From NCBI GenBank assembly GCA_038237225.1, contig JBBRYX010000002.1, positions 186,001 through 250,000 of the forward strand: DNA of 64,000 nucleotides, written 5' to 3'. Positions 43,306 to 50,567 of this stretch are shown here, in pieces. This stretch comes from DASVUC01 sp038237225 (GTDB lineage Bacteria > Planctomycetota > Phycisphaerae > Tepidisphaerales > Tepidisphaeraceae). Within the stretch, counting starts at the first letter, position 1. Each line of letters starts with the position of its first letter. Both the position numbers and the translations under genes were made by a program. The notes below the pieces were generated by a model. The model ran no database searches, had not been told where the DNA came from, and worked only from the letters and a program-made list of their open reading frames with translations.

Positions 43306-44979
43306 TCAATCTTCTTCAATAGACCCAATCCAAGTCCACTTCTCAATCGAGAGGTGGACTGGGTTTTCAAAGTGATCGTATTTGATCGGCTGCTCCGCTT
43401 CGTTCCGCCATCTCACGCGATATAACTTCGCAACGAACGGCTCAAAACCCACCCGCTCTAGAACGCATCCCGGCAGCAGCGCGGACGCCTCCGGCGAAAG
43501 AGCCGATGCCACCAGGATCACCCCAGGAGTTAGCCTCAGTTGCTCGAGCAGTTGCGTGTCAGCCGGCCGATCCAGCAGCACGACCGGTCCGGTCGATCGG
43601 CGATAAAACGAGGTGCTCGCGTACGTCATGCTCGCGGAGTATGGCCCCGCCAGGTTGGATCCGGAAAAGATCGTCACCTCTCCCGAGTGTGCGACCTTCC
43701 CCCAATCCGCCGCGACAGCGCGCCAGTTCGGCTTCGTGATCTCATAGGCAGTGTTTAAGGATAACCCACAAGCGATCAGCACCATCAAGGGGATCACCGT
43801 TGGCCAAGGACGCCACATGCGAAGCGGAGCCGCCGCCGCCAGCGCATATGCGGCCGGACTCGCCAGCAGCGTGTAGCGCATCAGATCGAGCTGCCGGGTC
43901 TTCGCCACCAGATCCACAATTCCCACCAGCCCGACAACTCCGATAACCGCAACGACCCACAGGCGCAAATCGCGCCGTCGCCAAGCCACCCACGCGAGCA
44001 TCACATATGCGACGCCTCCCAAAACCGCGATCCGCCGCGACCGCTTCATGGGCTCATAAAAGTACCGCACCGGGAGCCGCCCCATCCGATCCGCCCAACG
44101 CACCACCTGCCCCGGCCGCGCATCGCCAAAGTAAATCCGAGTCACGCTCACATGGCTCTGATTCACCTGCCGAAGCACCCAGGGGCCCCAAAGCGCTGCC
44201 GCAATCACCGCCGCCGAAAGCGCCGCACCCACCGCCTGTCGCCGCGCGTTCCCGCGAAGACGAAACACCGCATAAAGCCCGAGAGCAACCGCAAAACCCC
44301 ACGCATAATAATGCATCAGCAGCAGCGCCCCCAGAGAGAATCCAAACACGGTCGCGCGCCGCCAACTCGCTCCCCATCGCTCCATGCGCGCCAAGGCCCA
44401 ACAAGCCGCCGTTCCAAACATCAGCAGCATCGCATACCCCCTGGCTTCCTGCGCGAACTCGATCTGCGGCCCCGCCAGCGCCGCAATCCCTCCAGCCCAC
44501 AGCGCCGCGGATCGTCCATTCATCATCCGTACCGCGTCCACAAGAAACAACAGCGTTCCGATCGACGAAAGAACCGAAAGCCACCGCAGCGCCACATCGC
44601 TTTCCCCCACGCTCGCCCGCCAGAACCGCGCCATCAGCACGTAAAAAGGAGGATATCCCTCCGCAACTTGATTCGGCCAAACCGACCACCAGTCCGCCCG
44701 CCCCGCAAGATCCGCCAACCGCGGGCCGCGCTCCAAAATCTTCCCCGGCAAGATCGCTTCATGCGCGTATCCTCGCCCAACCGTCAACTCCGCCGTCAGA
44801 AACTCATCGCACCAGAAACTTTGCGCAGACAGATGGTACAGCCGCAGTACGAATGCAGTCATCAGGATCAACGCAAAGATCGCAATCCACATAACCCCGG
44901 GGTTGTCGGTCGCGTTGGACGCGCCGCGCGCGCCGGGAGTGGATTCGGTCAATGACTTCCCCGCCGGCGTCTGAGGCAT
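43306..44979 (-). CDS. Glycosyltransferase family 39-type (PMT/ArnT-like) membrane protein
   Basis: A 557-residue protein with about 11 to 12 membrane helices. The first loop has SFWCDEFLTAEL, whose DE is the catalytic Asp-Glu motif of GT-C transferases, and IEFAQEARGYAML further on is characteristic of this group. It likely transfers a sugar from a polyprenyl-phosphate donor to protein, lipid or glycan outside the membrane. Start ATG 44979 overlaps the sdhA stop (TGATG), so it is co-transcribed with sdhA, although there is no metabolic link. The C-terminal 120 residues form a soluble domain. Confidence 0.8.
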   Translation of the reverse strand: MPQTPAGKSLTESTPGARGASNATDNPGVMWIAIFALILMTAFVLRLYHLSAQSFWCDEFLTAELTVGRGYAHEAILPGKILERGPRLADLAGRADWWSVWPNQVAEGYPPFYVLMARFWRASVGESDVALRWLSVLSSIGTLLFLVDAVRMMNGRSAALWAGGIAALAGPQIEFAQEARGYAMLLMFGTAACWALARMERWGASWRRATVFGFSLGALLLMHYYAWGFAVALGLYAVFRLRGNARRQAVGAALSAAVIAAALWGPWVLRQVNQSHVSVTRIYFGDARPGQVVRWADRMGRLPVRYFYEPMKRSRRIAVLGGVAYVMLAWVAWRRRDLRLWVVAVIGVVGLVGIVDLVAKTRQLDLMRYTLLASPAAYALAAAAPLRMWRPWPTVIPLMVLIACGLSLNTAYEITKPNWRAVAADWGKVAHSGEVTIFSGSNLAGPYSASMTYASTSFYRRSTGPVVLLDRPADTQLLEQLRLTPGVILVASALSPEASALLPGCVLERVGFEPFVAKLYRVRWRNEAEQPIKYDHFENPVHLSIEKWTWIGSIEED

Positions 44980-46895
44980 CACGCGCTCGCTTGCGCCGCT
45001 GCGGGCGATGCAGCCACAGACCCCGGCGCCGCCTTCGACATCGAGTCAGCTTTTTTCCCGTACGTCCTCGCTCGCGGGAGCACCAGGCTCACATCCACGG
45101 GAACGTACTCAATCGTCGCGGCGCGATTGGCGACATCATACTTCGCAATCGTCGCCTTCAGGAAATTCGCGTCATCGCGATCCGGAAAATCCGGCTTGTA
45201 ATGCGCGCCGCGGCTTTCGTTCCTCAACAACGCGCCCTTCAGCACCGTCTCGGCCAGCAGGATCATGTCCCACAGCGCGCGCGTAAACGAGAGATTCTGG
45301 TTCGTCCACATCCCGGTATCGCTGAGCTTCACCCGCTTGTAGCGCTCTTTCCATTGGGCGCATTGTTCAAGCGTTTTTTCCAGCCGCTCGTTGTAGCGCA
45401 CGACCGTGCAGTTCTCGGTCATCGCCCGCCCCATCTCCTGCCACAGGAGATACGGATTCTCGTCGCCGGTGTTGCTGAGCAACGCGCCCTGCTTCTCCGT
45501 CTCTTGTCGAACGTACCCGTCAAAGACGCTCTGCGGCACATCCGCCGCAGCCGTCTTCACCACATCGTTGATATACGTCTTGATGCACGGTCCGCCGAAC
45601 AAACCGTCGAAGATGCAGCTCAATAGCGAATTCGCGCCGAGCCGGTTCGCGCCGTGATACGCGAAGCTGACCTCCCCCATCGCATAAAGTCCGGGGATGT
45701 TCGTCATCATGTTGTTCGGCGCGCCCGCCTTCAGCCCACCCGTCTTCTCATCCTTCGTGAAGCCCGCCCACAATCCTCCCATCGTGTAGTGAACGGCAGG
45801 GAAGATCTTCATCGGCTCATCCAACGGATCCGTGCCGACGAACTTCTCATAGATTTCGAGAATCCCTTCCAGCTTGTGCAGGATCGCCGCTCGCCCACGC
45901 TTCTTCACCTCATCGCGAAGATCGAGGTACACCATGTTCCCGCCCCCGACCCCCAGGCCCTGCTGGCAGACTTCGAAAATCTCGCGGGTGGCGATGTCGC
46001 GCGGCACGATGTTGCCGTACTTCGGATAACGCTCTTCCAGAAAGTAATAACGTTCGCTCTCCGGAATCGAGTTCGGCGCTCGAGTATCGTGCGGCTTGCG
46101 CGGAACCCAAACACGTCCGCCTTCGCCGCGGGCGGATTCGCTGATCAATCGGCACTTGTCTTCACCGGGAATCGCCGTCGGATGCACCTGGATCATCTCC
46201 GGATTCCCATACCACGCACCGGCCTGGTAGCAGCGCGATGCCGCCCCGCCGGTGCAGATCACCGACATCGTGCTCTTCCCGAACACAAGCCCATTCCCCC
46301 CCGTCGCCATCACAACCGCATCGGCAGCGAACGATCGGATCTGCATCGTCCGCATGTCCTGCGCAATAATCCCGACGCACGCACCATCATGAATCACCGG
46401 CCAGAGAAATTCCCAGAACTCATACTTGTTGACGTACCCTTCGCTCTCCCGCCGGCGCGTCTGCTCATCCAGTGCATAAAGAAGTTGCTGCCCCGTCGTA
46501 GCGCCCGCGAAGAAGGTTCGCTTGAACAGTGACCCACCAAACAGCCGAAGGTCCCGCTGACCCTCCGGTGTCCGATTAAACGGCACCCCCATCCGATCGA
46601 GCAAATCAATAATCTTCGGCGCCCAGTTCGCCATTTCCAACAGCGGGGGCTGATCCGCCAGAAAATCGCCCCCAAGCGCCGTTTCGTCAAAATGTTCCCA
46701 TTCGCTATAGCCCTGCTGCCGAGCGATCTCATTACAGGCATTGATCCCGCCCTGCGCGCACACAGAGTGCGAGCGCTTAACCGGAACCATCGAGAACAAG
46801 TCGACGTTCACGCCCTCTTCCGCCAGCTTGATCGTGCAAGCCAACCCCGCCAGTCCGCCCCCAACCACGATCACACGCTTTTTCGATGCGGCCAT
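44979..46895 (-). CDS. sdhA: Succinate dehydrogenase flavoprotein subunit
   Basis: A 638-residue subunit of complex II. The FAD-binding GGGLAGLACTIKLAEEG is at residue 12, the FAD-linking histidine is in HSVCAQGGINA, and the substrate-binding HPTAIPGEDKCRLISESARGEGG and the Arg/His-containing HYTMGGLWAG are present. The type matches the Bacillus/epsilon-proteobacterial class with a single cytochrome b subunit, and sdhC of that type lies two genes upstream. sdhB, which usually follows, is absent: a GT39 gene overlaps its stop instead. The C-terminal 25 residues are Ala/Ser/Pro-rich and atypical. Confidence 0.96.
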   Translation of the reverse strand: MAASKKRVIVVGGGLAGLACTIKLAEEGVNVDLFSMVPVKRSHSVCAQGGINACNEIARQQGYSEWEHFDETALGGDFLADQPPLLEMANWAPKIIDLLDRMGVPFNRTPEGQRDLRLFGGSLFKRTFFAGATTGQQLLYALDEQTRRRESEGYVNKYEFWEFLWPVIHDGACVGIIAQDMRTMQIRSFAADAVVMATGGNGLVFGKSTMSVICTGGAASRCYQAGAWYGNPEMIQVHPTAIPGEDKCRLISESARGEGGRVWVPRKPHDTRAPNSIPESERYYFLEERYPKYGNIVPRDIATREIFEVCQQGLGVGGGNMVYLDLRDEVKKRGRAAILHKLEGILEIYEKFVGTDPLDEPMKIFPAVHYTMGGLWAGFTKDEKTGGLKAGAPNNMMTNIPGLYAMGEVSFAYHGANRLGANSLLSCIFDGLFGGPCIKTYINDVVKTAAADVPQSVFDGYVRQETEKQGALLSNTGDENPYLLWQEMGRAMTENCTVVRYNERLEKTLEQCAQWKERYKRVKLSDTGMWTNQNLSFTRALWDMILLAETVLKGALLRNESRGAHYKPDFPDRDDANFLKATIAKYDVANRAATIEYVPVDVSLVLPRARTYGKKADSMSKAAPGSVAASPAAAQASA

Positions 46896-46934
46896 TGCTT
46901 TCTTTCGTTGTCCTAACCCGTGCTACAAAAATCT

Positions 46935-47420
46935 CTACCACATGTCTTTGCCCATCTTGGTTCGCTTGGCGTGGATGAACTTCAAGTGATGTTCCAGATG
47001 ATTCACACCCGTTTTAACCAGATCAGTCAGCGTCTTGCGACCCGCTTCGCTATGCATCCCCGCCCGATCAAACGCCGCCTCCGGCAGATCGTTCAGCACA
47101 GTCGCCAATTGCCGCCGAGTCAGATCAAACAAATCCACCGCATCCGCCGCCGACCGCGCATCATAGCTCAGCGCCGCCGCCCACTTGTTTTCATCAAACG
47201 CGGGCAGCGTCGGATTATCTTCTGAGATCACGCGCTTGATTCGATCCGCGAACACCCCATCGCAATCCGCCAGGTGCATGACCACGTGCTGGATCGACCA
47301 CTTGCCCACATCCCAATCGCCGGGCGGCCTGGTCAGCAGATCTTCCTTCGTCAGGTTCGAAATCGCCTGCCGAAGCTTCGATCCTCCGGCCTCGTACAGT
47401 TCCAGAATCGATTTATCCAT
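46935..47420 (-). CDS. DinB family protein
   Basis: A 161-residue four-helix-bundle protein of the DinB/YfiT group, which bind a metal through three histidines. Likely ligands are in WSIQHVVMHLADCD and the C-terminal NHLEHHLKFIHAKR. Members are thiol-dependent transferases or damage-inducible proteins of unknown role. It sits between sdhC and sdhA with only six bases to the sdhC stop, so it is part of the sdh transcript, which is an unexpected place for this family. Confidence 0.85.
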   Translation of the reverse strand: MDKSILELYEAGGSKLRQAISNLTKEDLLTRPPGDWDVGKWSIQHVVMHLADCDGVFADRIKRVISEDNPTLPAFDENKWAAALSYDARSAADAVDLFDLTRRQLATVLNDLPEAAFDRAGMHSEAGRKTLTDLVKTGVNHLEHHLKFIHAKRTKMGKDMW

Positions 47421-47426
47421 CGCAAC

Positions 47427-48152
47427 CTACCCCACCCCCGGATGATCCACCACAACCGGCGCGTTCATCACCTTCGGCACATCAATCCGACTCGCCGATA
47501 CCATCGCCACAATCCCGCACATGAACGTCAATGCAAACAACCCGGCACATGCATAACCCCACCTCTTCTGAGCGCCGGCACTAATCGTCAAACCCCACGT
47601 GATCGCCGCCGTCCAGAATCCGTTGGCCAGGTGATAACACGATGCCAGAATCCCCAACGGATACACAACTCCCGGCACCCACCAGTGCGACTGCATGTGC
47701 CGGCCGATAGTTTCCGACGCCCGATGCGGATCGAACGAAAGCGTCTGTCCGAACCACCCATACTTCAACGCAAACACATGAAAGATCATAAACGCCACGA
47801 TCACCCACGCGCTGATCCGCTGCATCAGGTAGAACCAGTTCCTGGCGTATGGATATCGATCCACATTCGGCTGCCCCGTGAACACAATGTACGCCCCGTA
47901 CACCGTGTGATACAGGATCGGCATATAGATCAACCCCCATTCCAGTCCCCACAGGACCGGCAGATCGTGAATCTTGTTCACCTGCACCTGGTAATGCGTT
48001 CCCATCTGGGCAAGCGTCGCATTGACAATCAGGTGAACGACGAGATAACCGCCAAAGATAATCCCCGTCAGCGAGTGCAGCCGCCGCAGGAGAAAATGAT
48101 ATCGCCCGCCAAGCACGGGAACCGTGTAATCAGAGCCAACCGCCGTCGTCAC
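47427..48152 (-). CDS. sdhC: Succinate dehydrogenase cytochrome b558 subunit
   Basis: A 241-residue membrane subunit with five helices that anchors complex II and binds heme. Candidate heme ligands are His residues in RRLHSLTG, LVVHLIVN, LYHTVYG, FMIFHVF and SCYHLANGF. The start is GTG at 48152, preceded by GGAAAGGA at good spacing. It is the first gene of the sdhC-dinB-sdhA-GT39 operon. The size and helix count match the single-subunit (type B) anchor of Bacillus-like enzymes. Confidence 0.93.
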   Translation of the reverse strand: MTTAVGSDYTVPVLGGRYHFLLRRLHSLTGIIFGGYLVVHLIVNATLAQMGTHYQVQVNKIHDLPVLWGLEWGLIYMPILYHTVYGAYIVFTGQPNVDRYPYARNWFYLMQRISAWVIVAFMIFHVFALKYGWFGQTLSFDPHRASETIGRHMQSHWWVPGVVYPLGILASCYHLANGFWTAAITWGLTISAGAQKRWGYACAGLFALTFMCGIVAMVSASRIDVPKVMNAPVVVDHPGVG

Positions 48153-48278
48153 AATCGCAATTCCTTTCCCAGCCCGTCAGAGCTTAACGCCGCGCGATTA
48201 TAGGTGACGCCTCTACCCCGCGCCAAACGAGGCAGCATGACGAATCATGTGAAGCGCTGCGGGACCCCATAGGGGTCT

Positions 48279-49151
48279 TTATTTCTTTTCCCGTACCATC
48301 CACACCTCTACCTCGCGCTTCTCCATCACGAAGCTCACGCCCGTCTGCTCCGACGCCACTTCCAGGAGTTTCTTCACCTTCTCCTCGCGCTGGGCGCCCG
48401 CGGGTGTTCTCGAAACATAGCTTGAGTGATGCGTCCGCCATTGGAAATTCTGCGGCGCCTTCGTTGTCGTCTCATCCACTACCCGCAGATTGATCAGCGA
48501 CCCCAGACGATTGAAAAACGCATCCATGGTCCCCGAGCCCCCGCCGCCTCCCTCATTGGGATCACTTTCGTCCGCACGGAGGTGGACGGTCCCCTTCCCG
48601 TTGTTGCAATCAAACGTCCAATCCCCGCCGGCGACCACCACCTCCCGCTCCACCTTTTCCGGCACAAACTCGATCTTCCGCTTCGTTGCCTTCTCGAAAA
48701 TCCCCGCGAGCGCTTCCAACTTCTTCTCCCGCTCCACGTCCGGGTTGACGATCCAATCTCCAGCAAGCTTCGCCGACAGCAACTGCTTCGGTCCCTCAAA
48801 CTCAAAGTTCTCCAGATCCAACACCGATTCCAATACCCCGGCCAGCGTCAGCGGATTACCATTCAAAAACCCCGACGCCCACTTCCGTAATTGGCCCGTC
48901 CAGTGGAAGCAGAAATAATCCGGCCCTTTAGGAATCTGCTGCGCCTGAGACGAATTCTCGATCCGGTAGTAATCCATCCGCTCCGGAATAAACGGCGGCG
49001 GAATGCGCCTGAGAACCTCTTCATCCTCCAACCGATAAACCTGATCAAACTTCTCCCGCCAGGCCGGCGTCTCTTCGCCGACAGCAACAAGCATCCCCGC
49101 GAGAATCACCATCCCGATGACCCACCCGTGCCGATTTTTCATGGCCTTCAT
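48279..49151 (-). CDS. Hypothetical exported protein
   Basis: A 290-residue protein with a signal peptide (WVIGMVILAGMLVAVGEE) and no recognised family. It has two repeated-looking segments ending in Lys/Glu-rich helices (KKLEALAGIFEKATKRKIEFVPEKV and EKVKKLLEVASEQTGVSFVMEKREVEVWMV), each followed by a strand, a pattern seen in secretin-type short domains, but this is weak. A glycine run (GGGGGSG) separates them. Start either 49151 or the second ATG at 49139. It is convergent with nothing and is separated from sdhC by 126 bases. Confidence 0.65.
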   Translation of the reverse strand: MKAMKNRHGWVIGMVILAGMLVAVGEETPAWREKFDQVYRLEDEEVLRRIPPPFIPERMDYYRIENSSQAQQIPKGPDYFCFHWTGQLRKWASGFLNGNPLTLAGVLESVLDLENFEFEGPKQLLSAKLAGDWIVNPDVEREKKLEALAGIFEKATKRKIEFVPEKVEREVVVAGGDWTFDCNNGKGTVHLRADESDPNEGGGGGSGTMDAFFNRLGSLINLRVVDETTTKAPQNFQWRTHHSSYVSRTPAGAQREEKVKKLLEVASEQTGVSFVMEKREVEVWMVREKK

Positions 49152-49290
49152 GTTATCCGCGGATGCTTTTCCATGCCATCGCGTATCAGTCGCTCCAGCG
49201 CGACCGCGTTCTCAACACGATCAAACTCGCGATTCTTCATTGAGCGATTTCATCAAAAACAGTAACTTAAGCCTAGCCGTAAGAGGTCGA

Positions 49291-50043
49291 ATGATCTGGG
49301 ACAAGCCACGAATCACCGAAGAACTCCGACGCCTGCATCGTCGCGGCACCGATCTTTCCTACAATGCGCTCGCAAAGAGAAAGCAGTCGCTGGTCTCCGC
49401 CGCCGCCTATCACTTCGGATCGTATCGCCGCGCGGTTGACGCCGCGGGAATTAATTATGACTCGGTCGTGCGCCGCCCGCGCTGGACCAGGTTATTGATC
49501 ATCCGCCTCATCAAGGATGCCAAACGCAAGGGCCACGATCTGCACTGGTCCGCCGTCACCAGGCGCCGCGATGATCTCGGCCGCGCCGCCTTCGCATCGC
49601 TCCAGCCCCGCCTGTTCGGCAAATGGGACCGCGCGCTCCATGCCGCCGGTCTCGATGCCAATGAAGTCTCGCGCTATCGTAAGTGGGACCGCAACTCGGT
49701 TGTCTACGAGCTTCGCTCTCGTGCATCCGATCAGGAGCCGCTCAACAGCGGCGCCATCCAGCGCGACGATTCCGGCCTGCACGCCGCCGCCGTCCGACAT
49801 TTCGGAAGCTACGACACCGCCCTGCGCGCCGCGAAAGTCGACCCCGATTCCGTCCGCCGCCGCCGATCCTGGACCAAATCCGAAGTCATCACCGCCCTCA
49901 AACAAGTGCACCGCCACGGCCAAAATCTCGCCGACTCATCCATCCGAAGAGACAACCCAGCCCTCTACGGCGCCGCCGTAAGACTCTTCGGCACCTTCAC
50001 CTCCGCCCGCCATTCCGCCAAAGTCCCATGGAAGCGGCGATAA
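49291..50043 (+). CDS. Four-repeat putative DNA-binding protein (homing-endonuclease-associated repeats)
   Basis: A 250-residue basic protein made only of four repeats of about 55-65 residues. Each has a leading Trp, a helix, a Leu-containing turn and a FGSYxxALxAAGxxxxxV-like end: FGSYRRAVDAAGINYDSV, FGKWDRALHAAGLDANEV, FGSYDTALRAAKVDPDSV and the degenerate FGTFTSARHSAKV. This matches the HNH_repeat (homing endonuclease associated) type, a small helical DNA-binding unit. No HNH nuclease is attached. AAGAGG lies four bases before ATG 49291; an upstream in-frame extension overlaps the hypothetical gene. It may be a stand-alone DNA-binding protein. Confidence 0.75.
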   Translation: MIWDKPRITEELRRLHRRGTDLSYNALAKRKQSLVSAAAYHFGSYRRAVDAAGINYDSVVRRPRWTRLLIIRLIKDAKRKGHDLHWSAVTRRRDDLGRAAFASLQPRLFGKWDRALHAAGLDANEVSRYRKWDRNSVVYELRSRASDQEPLNSGAIQRDDSGLHAAAVRHFGSYDTALRAAKVDPDSVRRRRSWTKSEVITALKQVHRHGQNLADSSIRRDNPALYGAAVRLFGTFTSARHSAKVPWKRR

Positions 50044-50055
50044 CGGACTCGTACC

Positions 50056-50104
50056 AAATGCAACCACGGAGACGCCGACGCGCCGAGACAGACGCGGAGA
50101 ATTC
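50056..50104. repeat. Left inverted repeat of the GxxExxY unit
   Basis: Contains GCAACCACGGAGACGCCGAC and GACAGACGCGGAG, made of GGAGACGC-type units. The stop codon of the gene overlaps its inner end. Confidence 0.8.
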
Positions 50105-50513
50105 AATTCGAGAGAATCACTCTCTTAATTCCGTCTTTCAAGATCGCGACGTTGAAGTTGATGAGCAGCCCCACATGCAGCTTCATGATTCGCAGATACG
50201 TAATTAATTGCGCGCGGTGAATCGCCGACAATCCTTCACACGCTTTCAGTTCCACAATCAGCCGTCCCTCGATAATCAAATCGATGCGACTGTCTCCCAC
50301 CGACTTTCCCTTATACATCACCGCAACCGGCACCTGCCTCCGATAACGAATCTCCCGAAGATCCAGTTCATGACACAGCGCCTCTTCATACATATTCTCC
50401 GTCAACCCCGGCCCCAGCGCCCGATGAACCTCGATCGCCGCCCCAATCACCACTTCAGTCAATGGATCCGATTCCTCTTCAATATCCCGAGCATGAAACT
50501 CATCAAATCTCAT
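50103..50513 (-). CDS. GxxExxY protein, PD-(D/E)XK nuclease fold
   Basis: A 136-residue protein that carries the family motif as GPGLTENMYEEAL and a nuclease-like core SRIDLIIEGRLIVELKACE, with Asp and Glu-x-Lys in the PD-(D/E)XK arrangement. Relatives are common in planctomycetes and Verrucomicrobia as scattered small genes of unproven function. Start 50513 is strongly supported by GGAGG four bases upstream, which belongs to the right inverted repeat. It is likely a mobile or repeat-linked nuclease. Both edges of the gene touch inverted repeats. Confidence 0.85.
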   Translation of the reverse strand: MRFDEFHARDIEEESDPLTEVVIGAAIEVHRALGPGLTENMYEEALCHELDLREIRYRRQVPVAVMYKGKSVGDSRIDLIIEGRLIVELKACEGLSAIHRAQLITYLRIMKLHVGLLINFNVAILKDGIKRVILSN

Positions 50514-50562
50514 TCTTCCTCCGCGTCCGTCTCCGCGCCTCAGCGTCTCCGCGGTTGCATTT
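50512..50562. repeat. Right inverted repeat of the GxxExxY unit
   Basis: Inverted copy of the left repeat, with two extra bases near the gene side. On the minus strand it reads ...GACGCGGAGGAAGAATG, so it provides the ribosome binding site and start codon of the gene. Confidence 0.8.
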
Positions 50563-50567
50563 CATGA

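Larger units (their letters stand above)
50056..50562. mobile_element. Compact element: GxxExxY gene framed by inverted repeats
   Basis: Left repeat 50056-50104 and right repeat 50512-50562 are inverted copies (39 of 44 aligned bases match, both starting AAATGCAACC outwards). Between them lies exactly one gene, with its stop at the inner edge of the left repeat and its start at the inner edge of the right one. No target-site duplication is evident in the immediate flanks. Confidence 0.6.

Noticed and set aside
48184..48441. Possible 85-residue minus-strand gene upstream of the hypothetical exported protein's end
   Set aside because: It overlaps the same-strand gene at 48279-49151 in another frame and lacks protein-like features.
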